The notes below the pieces were generated by a model. The model was given only the letters and a program-made list of their open reading frames with translations. It was not told the origin of the DNA and did no database searches. A DNA stretch of 34,092 nt from Nitrospira sp. CG24A (GTDB lineage Bacteria > Nitrospirota > Nitrospiria > Nitrospirales > Nitrospiraceae), in NCBI GenBank assembly GCA_002869925.2, contig NEWT02000009.1, forward strand, positions 44,794 through 78,885. Direction: 5' to 3'. This document shows, one piece after another, positions 1 through 8,190 of this stretch. Within the stretch, counting starts at the first letter, position 1. Every line of letters starts with the position of its first letter. Both the position numbers and the translations under genes were made by a program.

Positions 1-56
1 TTCATCACGTTCGCGTTGATCGTCGATGGCTTGCGGTAGTGTTAACAGGCCCTAGC

Positions 57-74
57 TGGATGCTGAAAAAGTCT
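57..74. repeat. Solitary end of dispersed inverted-end repeat
   Basis: The motif ctggatgctgaaaaagtc matches, with one change, the terminal motif caggatgctgaaaaag of the repeat family seen complete at 18742-18863 and 26412-26638. Only one end is visible here; I could not find the matching inverted end nearby. It lies just beyond the 3' end of the minus-strand gene at 122-817, the kind of intergenic place where these elements usually sit. Confidence 0.5.
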
Positions 75-121
75 GCCAGCGGCGGACGACAATCAGCCGA
101 GCACTCTCCTCCGTGGAGCAA

Positions 122-817
122 TCACTCGCGCGGCTTGAGCTCTTCTAATGCGAATTGTTTTGGGAGAAGAACCGGAACCACGATGCCGATGGGATCACCT
201 CGCTTGATGGTCGTCGGCTTCGTGAGTTGCAAGAGAAAATTAGCGGTGAACGCGTCATAGTCCGTGAGCCAGTCATACCTATTCGGCGTGCGTTTATACT
301 CCTGGGTCTTCATCCCCTCCCACACCACAAACGTGCGCTCGGGATAGTGGTAGAAGTGGTTGGGCACATCTTTCATCATCAATCCTACCTGCTTGGGATA
401 GTAGAACCGAATGCCGCAGCAGAGCTTGGGATATCCGCTGTTTAAGATTGAATCGACGTAGGTTCCCGAAAACGACTTGTAGCCGAGCACCCGCTCTTCC
501 GGTAAGATCGGCGGCGCTTGCCATTTGACCCCTTCAGCCGTTCGACGAATCTTACAGTCTACCGGAGACCGAATGAGCCAGCCGTATTGACCCACCATCC
601 GCACCGGTCCACAGTCGTCGGGAATCACTTTGTAGCCGTTGGCCGCCACAGTCCGCTGCTCGTTCAACGACATCCCGGACAACAACGGCCGATGCGGCAT
701 AAAATCGAGCTTCAGCCGCTCAGGCGCGAGCGCGGTCGAATATTCCCGCTCCCAATAGATGACGATCTTGTCGCTCGGCTCCTCGCCGGGTACCTGCTCT
801 TGGGTGGGCTCACTCAT
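122..817 (-). CDS. Uncharacterised soluble protein
   Basis: This is a protein of about 231 residues that I do not recognise with confidence. It has no signal peptide, no membrane segment and no obvious metal motif. It is rich in Pro, Tyr and Trp, with phrases such as GPVRMVGQYGWLIRSP near residue 75 and VVPVLLPKQFALEEL at the C-terminus. The frame stays open upstream to an ATG at 874, but the ATG at 817 is preferred because the polar start MSEPTQEQ looks like a natural N-terminus. Neither start has a strong ribosome binding site. A perfect TATAAT (minus strand, 913-908) lies upstream of both. It is divergent from the AsmA-family gene and its function cannot be inferred from context. Confidence 0.7.
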   Translation of the reverse strand: MSEPTQEQVPGEEPSDKIVIYWEREYSTALAPERLKLDFMPHRPLLSGMSLNEQRTVAANGYKVIPDDCGPVRMVGQYGWLIRSPVDCKIRRTAEGVKWQAPPILPEERVLGYKSFSGTYVDSILNSGYPKLCCGIRFYYPKQVGLMMKDVPNHFYHYPERTFVVWEGMKTQEYKRTPNRYDWLTDYDAFTANFLLQLTKPTTIKRGDPIGIVVPVLLPKQFALEELKPRE

Positions 818-907
818 TTTTCCAACCGTAGTCGATCCAGGACACTCGAAGCAAGCACGTGACACATTCTTCATGTGGAATAGTGCGACGCCGTTCCTGA
901 GCCAGGA

Positions 908-913
908 TTATAC
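908..913 (-). promoter_or_regulatory. Candidate -10 box for the minus-strand gene
   Basis: On the minus strand this reads TATAAT, a perfect sigma-70 -10 hexamer, 91 bases upstream of the preferred start at 817. No good -35 hexamer is found at 16-18 bases; the nearest candidate, TTACAC at 939-934, is 20 bases away. The call therefore rests on one hexamer. Confidence 0.3.
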
Positions 914-978
914 GTGTTGCACATGACGTTGGGTGTAACTCTGTCCTCCTGTATTTCTCAGTGACCTCCTGACTCACA

Positions 979-1007
979 TTGACCGTGGTCGAACCCTCTC
1001 CTATACT
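979..1007 (+). promoter_or_regulatory. Sigma-70-like promoter of the AsmA-family gene
   Basis: TTGACC at 979-984 and TATACT at 1002-1007 are separated by exactly 17 bases. Transcription would begin near 1014, leaving a very short leader that carries the GGGGAGG ribosome binding site at 1021-1027 and the GTG start at 1034. Confidence 0.6.
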
Positions 1008-1033
1008 GACACACACTAGTGGGGAGGTGCCTG

Positions 1034-2683
1034 GTGAAGATCGTCATTGGTCTACTGATCGTCGTGGTCCTTGTGATCGGAGGCATCCTGATGCTTCCCT
1101 TCCTGATCAACCTCAATAAGTACCAAGACCAATACAAACCGCTCATCGAAGACGTGCTCAACCGCAAGGTTCAGTTGCAAGACATCCGCCTGACTATCTG
1201 GCCGCGGATCGGTGCCAGGGTGGCCGGATTTACTGTGCTGGACGACCCGGCGTTCGGTTCAAGTCCCTTCGCTTCTCTTGCCTCACTGGATATTGGCGTG
1301 AAACTCGCGCCGCTGTTCAGCGGCAAGGTGGAAGTCGAAGAGATCACGCTCCGTAATCCCGTCATCACAGTCCTGAAGAATAAGAACGGGGTTCTGAACG
1401 TCTCGACCATCGGACGAACAGGCGTCGTAGCGCCGAAGACTCCATCGCGAGCGCCCATTCCATCGACTGAAGGTCCGCTCAAAATCCTGGCCCTGCTGGC
1501 AGTGGATCGAGTCTCTATCACGGGTGGGACACTCACGTATCGGGACCAGTCGGCGGCCAAGCCGACCGAGTATATCGTGCAGGATATGGAGATCCTCCTT
1601 CAGGGGGTCCGGCTCGGCCAATCCCCGACCCTCCATGTCGGAATGCTTGTACAACCACTGAACCTGACGGTGAAGCTCGACGGCACCTTCGGTCCGGTGA
1701 AAGAATCCACGGATATCGACGCCATCAATCTCCAACTCGCGTTGGGAAAAACTGATTTCACTATCACAGGGAAAATAGTCGGGCGAAACGCCAGCCTCAA
1801 CGTCAATGCACCGGTCATCAATACAGCCAACCTGCCGGTCGCTCTACCATTACTACAGCCTATTGATATAAAAAATCTCCAGATTGCCGCTAACATACAA
1901 GGCCAGGACGTGCTGTTACAGCGCCTCTCTTTTCAGCTCTTCGATGGACAAGTGGCGGCAGAGGGAAAGATCACGTCGGGATCCGAGACACTGCCCTTCA
2001 CCGGTAAGACGACGATTCAAGGGATGCAACTCAATCCGGCGCTCAACGCTCTGGCAACCACCCAGGTCTCGATCAGCGGGACAGCTGGAGCCAATCTCAG
2101 CGTGCAAGGCCGCGGATTCTCCATGCCGGATCTCACAACATCCTTGGAAGGAACAGGGCATGTCGCAGTGAAAGACGGCAAGATCGAAGGCGTCAATCTG
2201 CTTCAGGAAGCCTTCTCAATCCTCAACATTGCCGGCATCTCACTCGATCATGCCAAGGCCACGGCGTTTTCGACGATCGAGACCGATCTTGCCGTGAAAG
2301 AAGGGACTGTATACGTCCAACGGCTTTTGATGGATAGTCATGACTTTCAAGCCACAGGAGGAGGCACCATCGGATTCGACCAGAAGTTGAATCTGGCCGT
2401 GAACCTCACTCTGTCACAGGAGCTGAGTCAGAAGATTACACGTTCATCGCCTGCCGCCAAACTGGCAATGAAAGAAGGCCGCGTGAGTCTTCCGTTGGTC
2501 ATCACCGGGAGCGCACAGGCGCCATCCTATGGGTTAGACATGAAGAGTCTTACGGGAAGAGTTCAAGAGCAGGTGCAGAAGAAAGCGAGGGAAACGATTG
2601 ATGGCCTATTGAAAGGGACGACGAAACCGGAAGACGTCATACAACAGGGACAAGACCTGCTCAAGGGACTGTTAGGCCGCTGA
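1034..2683 (+). CDS. AsmA-family envelope protein
   Basis: This 549-residue protein belongs to the AsmA family, inner-membrane-anchored periplasmic proteins linked to outer-membrane assembly and lipid transport. A hydrophobic N-terminal segment (about residues 2-24) is followed by the family's typical opening: INLNKYQDQYKPLIEDVLNR, then a phrase around RIGARVAGFTVLDDPAFG. A long beta-rich region follows, and the AsmA C-terminal pattern (SLEGTGHVAVKDGKIEGVNL) starts near residue 370. The GTG at 1034 is chosen over the GTG at 1019 because GGGGAGG at 1021-1027 sits six bases before it. It has its own promoter and is monocistronic. I see nothing linking it to nitrification. Confidence 0.85.
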   Translation: MKIVIGLLIVVVLVIGGILMLPFLINLNKYQDQYKPLIEDVLNRKVQLQDIRLTIWPRIGARVAGFTVLDDPAFGSSPFASLASLDIGVKLAPLFSGKVEVEEITLRNPVITVLKNKNGVLNVSTIGRTGVVAPKTPSRAPIPSTEGPLKILALLAVDRVSITGGTLTYRDQSAAKPTEYIVQDMEILLQGVRLGQSPTLHVGMLVQPLNLTVKLDGTFGPVKESTDIDAINLQLALGKTDFTITGKIVGRNASLNVNAPVINTANLPVALPLLQPIDIKNLQIAANIQGQDVLLQRLSFQLFDGQVAAEGKITSGSETLPFTGKTTIQGMQLNPALNALATTQVSISGTAGANLSVQGRGFSMPDLTTSLEGTGHVAVKDGKIEGVNLLQEAFSILNIAGISLDHAKATAFSTIETDLAVKEGTVYVQRLLMDSHDFQATGGGTIGFDQKLNLAVNLTLSQELSQKITRSSPAAKLAMKEGRVSLPLVITGSAQAPSYGLDMKSLTGRVQEQVQKKARETIDGLLKGTTKPEDVIQQGQDLLKGLLGR

Positions 2684-2711
2684 CCCGATATGTTGAAACT
2701 CGAATGAAGCT

Positions 2712-2731
2712 CCCCGCAGCAAGCTGCGGGG
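2712..2731 (+). terminator. Hairpin after the AsmA-family gene
   Basis: ccccgcag and ctgcgggg form a perfect 8-bp stem around a caag loop, 28 bases after the stop codon. No T-run follows, so this is either a weak terminator or part of the palindromic repeat cluster that continues to 2870. Confidence 0.45.
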
Positions 2732-2749
2732 TATCCTGCGGAATTCTCT

Positions 2750-2866
2750 GAAGCCACTATCCTCCTTCGCCAAGGCTACGGAGGATTCTCATCGCCTTCA
2801 TCCCCGCAGCAGCCTACTCCGCCTTCGTAGCCACTTCGGCTACGAAGGCCGGAAACTACGGGGTAT
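2750..2866. repeat. Palindromic intergenic repeat cluster
   Basis: This gap between the convergent genes holds several nested palindromes. The clearest is gccttcgtagcc / ggctacgaaggc at 2821-2832 and 2838-2849, a perfect 12-bp stem with a 5-base loop. A second pairing runs from cctccttcgcc to the cggagga near 2780. A further ccccgcag recurs at 2802 and ctacgggg near 2856. It looks like a REP-type element and may serve as a bidirectional terminator for the genes on either side. Confidence 0.5.
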
Positions 2867-2880
2867 TCGGCGAAAGAGAA

Positions 2881-3795
2881 TCAGGTTTTATCGAGCGGCT
2901 GGGCAGCAAGATCAGGATTCTTCAATGACGTGCTGATGGCCTGCGAGGTACGACAGATCTGTGCGTGAAGATCCTCCCGTACATGGCCTCGAACGCCCAA
3001 CAGCCCTGACAGTTTCCCCATTCGATCTGGATGATAGCCCCTGGATTGAAGCCACCCACTGACATGCTTCAGGCCACGCCCTACGAGAGGACCTCCACTG
3101 AGAGCGACCGCATCGACGAGACAATACCAGACGGCCACGCCACTTGGTGGGTTTCCTTGAGTCAATCCGAACACAGGATCGACTAATGCCCACTTCCAGG
3201 CCCCCGCTGCAGTGCCAAGTATTTCAAGCCACGTGGTAATAAAGAACGCCGCGAGATACACTAAGGGCGATCGACCTCTAAACAGGCAGATCAAAAACGC
3301 CGTGAAGAGCACCGCCCCCCCGATATCACCCTGCTCTGGAATCCCGCTGATTCCCCAAATCGACCAGGCTCCGCACACCACAATCACAGTTGTCGCGATA
3401 ACTCTGGCGTATTTAATGAATAGCCCGGAGCGCGCCAACGCAATCGAGGTCATATACACCATGCCGTGACCGAGCGGCACGTAGGCCGGGACATTATCAA
3501 ATCGATAGGTGTAGCCACCCATACAGACAGACGCCACGTATTCACCGATTGTCGTAAACGCGACCGCAACGGCAACCTGTAATCGGACATCTCTCGTCTC
3601 GCCCCGTAGAAACCACATGAGGCTTACCAACGCGATACCCCCGAGGGCATACTGTTTCCACACGCTCCCGCTTGCTTCAAACGCCATACAGATCGCGACA
3701 GAAACAAACGTGACCGCCGCGATGATGTAATCCCGTGTCTGATGCGCAGAGGCCGCATTAATCGCTGGGAAATGGCGAAGCAAACCCGACCTCAT
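2881..3795 (-). CDS. Uncharacterised polytopic membrane protein
   Basis: This 304-residue protein has about seven hydrophobic segments between residues 25 and 235, followed by a polar tail of about 65 residues (HPDRMGKLSGLLGVRGHVRED). Conserved-looking loops include YVPLGHGMVYMTSIAL near residue 105 and TTWLEILGTAAGAWKW near residue 187. I do not recognise the family. A decayed copy of the same gene, in the same orientation, lies at about 7660-8190 on the other side of the NirK cassette, so this is the intact member of a duplicated pair. Nothing in the sequence indicates a function. Confidence 0.7.
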   Translation of the reverse strand: MRSGLLRHFPAINAASAHQTRDYIIAAVTFVSVAICMAFEASGSVWKQYALGGIALVSLMWFLRGETRDVRLQVAVAVAFTTIGEYVASVCMGGYTYRFDNVPAYVPLGHGMVYMTSIALARSGLFIKYARVIATTVIVVCGAWSIWGISGIPEQGDIGGAVLFTAFLICLFRGRSPLVYLAAFFITTWLEILGTAAGAWKWALVDPVFGLTQGNPPSGVAVWYCLVDAVALSGGPLVGRGLKHVSGWLQSRGYHPDRMGKLSGLLGVRGHVREDLHAQICRTSQAISTSLKNPDLAAQPLDKT

Positions 3796-4328
3796 TAGAA
3801 TGTCAACCCCTCATGAATCTGTTCTGACGTTCAATTGTTCGACCACTCGGCAACGCGAATAGGAAACAGGGGCCACCCTAGAATACGTCCGATGCCACAG
3901 AGATAGGCTGCAGATTCTCCTGTGGTCGAAATCTACCCTGTAGCCGGCCTCACGTCAACTTAGCTGGAATCAGTCACAACCACGAGTCACTCGACTACGG
4001 TGGTGTTACGCGCACAAGAATACCCCCTTCACGATCGGACGATCAAGAACGAGCCACAGCTTTTTGTGTCTTGACAGATGGAGTACACGTAAGGCATTGT
4101 GTTGGCGGCCGGGGCTAGGGGTAGTCTTGTCAGGTAGTATATTTGTCAGGTAGATTGTACGTGTATGCGTGTGACAGGAATCAGACCCAACATCCATGAC
4201 ACAATCGAGATCACTCTATGCAGGGTTTGGCCGCAAGCATGAATCCTGCGAGTAATTATCTATACTGAGATTGATGAGGCAAGACCTCATTGAGAAACGA
4301 CAATCACCATTCACGAAAGGATGTGCGA
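3796..4328. other. Intergenic region upstream of the NirK cassette
   Basis: No gene is supported in this 530-base stretch. It holds two direct copies of ttgtcaggtag at 4127-4137 and 4143-4153, starting 16 bases apart. It also has a TATACT hexamer at 4261-4266 without a good -35, and an inverted repeat atgagg/cctcat at 4274-4290. Around 4020-4075 it resembles the sequence around 8277-8335, so the duplication behind the pseudogene at 7660-8190 extends into this region. The small minus-strand open frame at 4006-4197 has no family resemblance and is not called. Confidence 0.5.
4127..4153. repeat. Direct repeat, possible regulator site
   Basis: Two identical 11-base copies of ttgtcaggtag start 16 bases apart (4127-4137, 4143-4153), about 180 bases upstream of the cytochrome c gene. 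A spacing of about one and a half helical turns could suit a dimeric regulator, but this is inference from spacing alone. Confidence 0.35.
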
Positions 4329-4754
4329 ATGACGACGAGGAAGATCGGAATATCGGCCGTAATCATGGCATCTGTCTTGGTTTTTGTAGGAGGAAAGGCG
4401 TACGCTGAGGACCCAGCGCCATTGCCTGAAGTTCCGGCCGAATATGCCGACAAAAAAATGCCGGCTGGCTGGTTGACGGATCCTAAGGTCCTCGCAGAGG
4501 GAGCGCTGATTTACACCGGCGAGGTTAATCCGCAGGTCAACTGTGCCAGCTGCCATGGCAAGGATGGTAAACCAGTAAAAAAAGGCGCGAGAGATTTTCG
4601 TGACAAAGCCCAAATGGGCCGTATGTCTGAGGCCTTCTGGTTCTGGCGAGTGTCTGAAGGGGTTCCAAAAACAAAAATGAAAGCCTGGAAGTCGCAGCTG
4701 TCAGAAGAGCAGATCTGGCAGGTGATCGCGTATGAGCGTCAGTTTTCGAAGTAG
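4329..4754 (+). CDS. Small secreted monohaem cytochrome c
   Basis: This is a periplasmic class I-type cytochrome c of 141 residues. A signal peptide of about 27 residues ends AYA before EDPAP. One haem site, CASCH, follows near residue 75. A likely distal Met ligand is in the segment PKTKMKAWKSQLSEEQIWQVIAYERQF, which is the usual C-terminal helix of cytochrome c subunits. The ATG at 4329 is chosen over the in-frame ATG at 4290 because AAAGGA lies 7 bases upstream and the signal peptide begins there. It heads the cassette with the two NirK-like genes (46 bases to the next start). An electron donor role for the copper proteins is therefore plausible, but this is inference from context. Confidence 0.85.
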   Translation: MTTRKIGISAVIMASVLVFVGGKAYAEDPAPLPEVPAEYADKKMPAGWLTDPKVLAEGALIYTGEVNPQVNCASCHGKDGKPVKKGARDFRDKAQMGRMSEAFWFWRVSEGVPKTKMKAWKSQLSEEQIWQVIAYERQFSK

Positions 4755-4800
4755 TTGATCAAGAAACTGTCAGAGCAATCGACAATCAGAAGGAGGCGTC

Positions 4801-5778
4801 ATGTCCAAGAGTTTTTCGCGTAGCGTGCGTCATACCGGATTGATCAGCGCATTGATCATGGCTCCGTGCCTTGCCATCAATGCAGGCGTGGTGTCGGCGG
4901 AGACCATCCAAGCCCAACTGGGGATCGCACCCAATGTTCCCCCTCCCATCACACGAACCCAACCCGCTACCGTCGTGGTCAACCTGGAAGCGAACGAGTG
5001 GGTTGGTCCGCTGAGCGACAATAACAATTATGAGTTCTGGGGTTTTAATAAGAACGTGCCAGGGCCCATGATCCGCGTCATGGTGGGCGATACGGTTGAA
5101 ATCCGCTTAAAGAACCATAAGGACAGCAAGGAAGCTCACAATATCGACTTCCATGCAATCACGGGACCAGGCGGCGGGGCTAGCCTGCTCAATAGCGAGC
5201 CAGGGCAGGAGAGCGGGGGAAAGTTTAAGATGATCATTCCTGGCATCTTTTTGTATCACTGCGCCACCGCATCGCCATCCATTCCCGAGCACATTGCGAA
5301 TGGCATGTACGGCACGATCGTAGTTGAGCCGGTTGGCGGACTTCCTAAAGTAGACAAAGAATTTTATGTCGTGCAAAGCGAGTTTTACACGAAAGACGGC
5401 GAGAAGGGCGAGACCTTGGAGTTTTCATTCGAAAATGGGTTAGACGAGCGCCCCTCCCATGTTGTATATAACGGCAATGCGAGCTCGCTGGTCAAAAACC
5501 CTCTTCGAGCCAAGGCCGGAAACACCGTTCGGATTTTCTTAACCAACGCAGGACCCAACTTTGTCGACTCTTTGCAGATCCTCGAACAGCCATTCGACAG
5601 GGTGTACTCCGAGGGTTCCTTGACCTCACCACCGGCGGAGAATGTCAAGGTTACCAAGGTTCCTGCAGGTGGCGCTGTCATGGCAGAGCTTAAAGTCAAG
5701 GCGGGCACCTATACTATCGTTGACCCAGTGAAGGATCGAAAGGACAAAGGCGCCCTTGGCCTGCTGAAGGTAGATTAG
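4801..5778 (+). CDS. nirK: NirK-like copper protein, copy 1 (lacks C-terminal type 2 ligands)
   Basis: This is a two-cupredoxin-domain protein of 325 residues related to copper nitrite reductase, with a signal peptide ending VSA before ETIQ. Using Alcaligenes NirK numbering, the type 1 copper ligands are all present: His95 as H113, Cys136 as C154, His145 as H164 and Met150 as M169. The first half of the type 2/catalytic site is present too: Asp98 as D116, His100 as H118 and His135 as H153. The second domain has lost the two residues that a neighbouring subunit contributes: His255 is Q259 in SLQILEQ, and His306 is P309 in IVDPVKD. AAGGAGG lies 5-6 bases before the ATG. The gene stops slightly earlier than copy 2, although homology continues past the stop. 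Alone it should bind type 1 copper but not form a normal type 2 site. Confidence 0.85.
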   Translation: MSKSFSRSVRHTGLISALIMAPCLAINAGVVSAETIQAQLGIAPNVPPPITRTQPATVVVNLEANEWVGPLSDNNNYEFWGFNKNVPGPMIRVMVGDTVEIRLKNHKDSKEAHNIDFHAITGPGGGASLLNSEPGQESGGKFKMIIPGIFLYHCATASPSIPEHIANGMYGTIVVEPVGGLPKVDKEFYVVQSEFYTKDGEKGETLEFSFENGLDERPSHVVYNGNASSLVKNPLRAKAGNTVRIFLTNAGPNFVDSLQILEQPFDRVYSEGSLTSPPAENVKVTKVPAGGAVMAELKVKAGTYTIVDPVKDRKDKGALGLLKVD

Positions 5779-5880
5779 AGGATCCGCCAACTAGGCCATC
5801 TACAAAGGCCTGAAGTACTCTGTAGGCAGGTGATCAGGGTGATGACCGTCACAGAGTAATCCAAAATTAAAGGAGGCGTC

Positions 5881-6885
5881 ATGTCCAGGAGTTTTTCGCG
5901 TAGCGTGCGTCATGCCGGATTGATCAGCGCATTGGTCATGGCTCCGTGTTTTGCCATCAATGCAGGCCTGGTGTCGGCGGAGACCATCACAGCCGAACTG
6001 GCGAAAGCACCCAAGGTTCCCACTCCCATCACACGAACCCAGCCCGCCACCGTCGTGGTCAACCTGGAAGCGTCCGAGTGGGTCGGTCCGATTAGCGACG
6101 ATAACAATTATGAGTTCTGGGGTCTTAATGGAATGGTGCCAGGGCCCATGGTCCGCGTCATGGTGGGCGATACGGTTGAAGTCCATTTGAAGAACAAGAG
6201 CGGCAGCAAACGCGCTCACAATCTTGACTTCCAAGCGGTCAGTGGCGGAGCCGCCCTGGTCAATGCGGAGCCCGGAAAGGAAGCCCAGATACAGTTTAAG
6301 GCCACCAAGCAAGGCCTCTTTGTCTATCGCTCCTCCACTGCGGCGCCAGCGGATATTCAACACCTTGCGAGTGGCATGTACGGCTTGATCTTAGTTGAGC
6401 CGGTTGGTGGGCTAAAGCCTGTCGAAAAAGAATTCCAGGTCGTGCAGAGCGAATTTTACATGAAAGATGGCAAGAAGAATGATACCCTAGTTTTTGCGAA
6501 TCAAAAAGTGGTAGACGCGGACGCGTCCTATGTCGTGCATAACGGCCATATGACCGCGCTGGTCAAAGTTCCACTTCGATCTAAAGTGGGAGAGACCGAT
6601 CGATGGTTCTTTGGCAATGCAGGAATCAACTTTGACTCTTCGTGGCATGTCATCGGCGAGATGTTAGACCGGGTGTGGCCAAACGGTGACGTGTCAAAAG
6701 CGCCAATTGAGAGTATCCAAAGCACCCTGGTTCCACCAGGTGAAGCTACCATAGGAGAATTTAAAGGCGAAATGCCCGGTACGTTTGTTTCGGTTGACCA
6801 CTCCATCTTCCGCATCGAGAAAGGCGCCCTTGGCCTGCTCAAGATAGATGGTCCAACTAATCCTGCCCTCTTCAAAGGGCTGTAG
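5881..6885 (+). CDS. nirK: NirK-like copper protein, copy 2 (lacks type 1 Cys and N-terminal type 2 ligands)
   Basis: This 334-residue tandem paralogue of the preceding gene has a nearly identical first 120 bases and the same ribosome binding site context. The loss is the mirror image of copy 1. In the first domain, His100 is Q118 (HNLDFQ), and His135-Cys136 is R150-S151 (YRSS). Type 1 copper cannot form and the first half of type 2 is gone, although H113, D116, H161 and M166 remain. In the second domain both catalytic residues are intact: His255 as H256 in SSWHVIGE and His306 as H307 in SVDHSIF. A 102-base gap separates it from copy 1. It could be a partner subunit that supplies His255 and His306 to copy 1, or a structural or decaying paralogue. 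Confidence 0.85.
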   Translation: MSRSFSRSVRHAGLISALVMAPCFAINAGLVSAETITAELAKAPKVPTPITRTQPATVVVNLEASEWVGPISDDNNYEFWGLNGMVPGPMVRVMVGDTVEVHLKNKSGSKRAHNLDFQAVSGGAALVNAEPGKEAQIQFKATKQGLFVYRSSTAAPADIQHLASGMYGLILVEPVGGLKPVEKEFQVVQSEFYMKDGKKNDTLVFANQKVVDADASYVVHNGHMTALVKVPLRSKVGETDRWFFGNAGINFDSSWHVIGEMLDRVWPNGDVSKAPIESIQSTLVPPGEATIGEFKGEMPGTFVSVDHSIFRIEKGALGLLKIDGPTNPALFKGL

Positions 6886-7003
6886 TTATCTGCAGGGAAA
6901 TGATTGGGATGATGGCAAGACACAGCGGCCTCAATAGCAGTGGTGCTCATGGCATCACGATTGTACGGTCGCACCAGAGCAACATTAGACGGGGAGGGTC
7001 AAT

Positions 7004-7525
7004 ATGAAAATAAGAAGAAGCAACTGGGTGAGCCGCATCGGGGCTGTGGGGCTGGCTGTCGGATGCCTGACGCTGGCGGGTTTTGGCTCAGGAGCCACGC
7101 CTGCCAAAGCGGAAGACTCACCGGCGGCGGCATCGCGGTTTGTCGTGCTGGAAGCCTTTAATAATGAGGCCGCGCTGGACAATGAGACTGGGCTGGTGTG
7201 GGAGACCATCCCGGCGAGAGCGGCGACGGTTTGGAAAAATGCCGCCGGTATCTGTGCGAAAAAGACCGTCGGTGGCAAAAAGGGCTGGCGCTTGCCTGCA
7301 CTCAAAGAGTTGGCGACCCTGGCGGATCACAACATATATCCTCCCCCCGCCCTCCCGACTGGACATCCCTTTTCCAACGTCGAGTTTTTTGGCTATTGGA
7401 CAGCGACCGAGCACGAAGACTATACGATGAGCGCGTGGGACGTAAACTTCGACTATGGCATCGTGGGCAACGATTTTAAGATCAATAAGAACTTTGTCTG
7501 GTGTGTGCGCGACAACGCGAACTAG
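7004..7525 (+). CDS. Secreted DUF1566 (Lcl_C) protein
   Basis: This 173-residue protein has an N-terminal signal peptide ending near residue 36 (PAKA before EDSP). A DUF1566/Lcl_C domain covers almost all of the mature chain. It shows the family's typical phrases: LDNETGLVWE, GKKGWRLPALKEL, FGYWTATE, a DVNFDYG strand and the closing VWCVRD. This C-type-lectin-like fold is found in many secreted bacterial proteins, and its ligand here is unknown. GGGGAGG at 6991-6997 sets the start. It is the last gene of the cytochrome c-NirK-NirK cassette and ends just before a strong terminator, so co-expression with them is likely. Confidence 0.8.
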   Translation: MKIRRSNWVSRIGAVGLAVGCLTLAGFGSGATPAKAEDSPAAASRFVVLEAFNNEAALDNETGLVWETIPARAATVWKNAAGICAKKTVGGKKGWRLPALKELATLADHNIYPPPALPTGHPFSNVEFFGYWTATEHEDYTMSAWDVNFDYGIVGNDFKINKNFVWCVRDNAN

Positions 7526-7561
7526 AATCAGAAGCGAGTCTTAGATCATCGGGTAATTTGG

Positions 7562-7591
7562 GGGGGGGCACAAGCCCCCCCTGTTTGTTTT
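7562..7591 (+). terminator. Rho-independent terminator of the NirK cassette
   Basis: gggggggc and gccccccc form an 8-bp all-G/C stem around an acaa loop (7562-7581), followed by tgtttgtttt. It lies 37 bases after the DUF1566 stop codon and is the best-formed terminator in the window. Confidence 0.85.
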
Positions 7592-7659
7592 ACGGTGAAT
7601 CATCGATTCGCTTCACGTTGACGTCTGAACGCGTCCTACACCTGGCCCGTTACGAACAT

Positions 7660-8190
7660 CAGATAAGAGCCTCTACGAAGAGCGACCTCATCGACGAGGC
7701 AATACCAGACGGCACACCGCTCGGATGGTTTCCCCTGGGATAACCCGCTCACAGGGTCCACCAACACTTAATTCCAGACGCCGGCTGCTGTGCCGAGTAT
7801 CTCCAGCCAGGTGTATCTCGCTGCCTTCTTTATCACAACCATGGGAGCGCCCCAAAAACAGAACCCCCAAAAAATCGTAAACATTAACGCGCCCAGCCCT
7901 CACGCTGCTCTGGAATCCCGCTGATTCCCCAAAATCGACCAGGCTCCGCACAGCACAATCACGGTGGTGGCAATCGCTCTCGCCTATGTAATGAACAGCC
8001 CGGATCGCGCCAGCGTATAGTGTAGCCAGCCATACAGACGCCACCTATTCACAGATTGTCGTAAACGCCACCGCGACGGCAACCTGTAATCGGACATCTC
8101 TCGTCTCGCCCCGCAGAAACCACATGAGGCTTACCATCGCGATACACCCTAAGGCATAGGGTTTTCCCACGCTCCGCTTGCTTCAAAACT
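7660..8190 (-). pseudogene. Decayed duplicate of the polytopic membrane protein gene at 2881-3795
   Basis: Long stretches closely match the intact gene in the same orientation: 7678-7735 with about 3104-3165, 7910-8010 with about 3335-3440, and 8045-8180 with about 3538-3690. The reading frame is broken into unrelated short frames, and the copy is about 70 bases shorter between matched anchors. The remnant lacks both the original start and the C-terminal tail. It directly follows the terminator of the NirK cassette, so intact gene and remnant flank the cassette as direct repeats. Confidence 0.85.

Noticed and set aside
4071-4099. TTGACA at 4071 as the NirK cassette promoter
   Set aside because: No -10-like hexamer occurs at 16-18 bases, and the site is over 250 bases from the first gene.
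4006-4197. Small minus-strand open frame of 63 codons
   Set aside because: It has no ribosome binding site, no family resemblance, and overlaps the direct repeats and duplicated upstream region.
7560-7581. Run of nine G followed by seven C as a possible sequencing artefact
   Set aside because: The two runs pair exactly around an acaa loop and are followed by a T-rich stretch just after a stop codon, which is what a terminator looks like.
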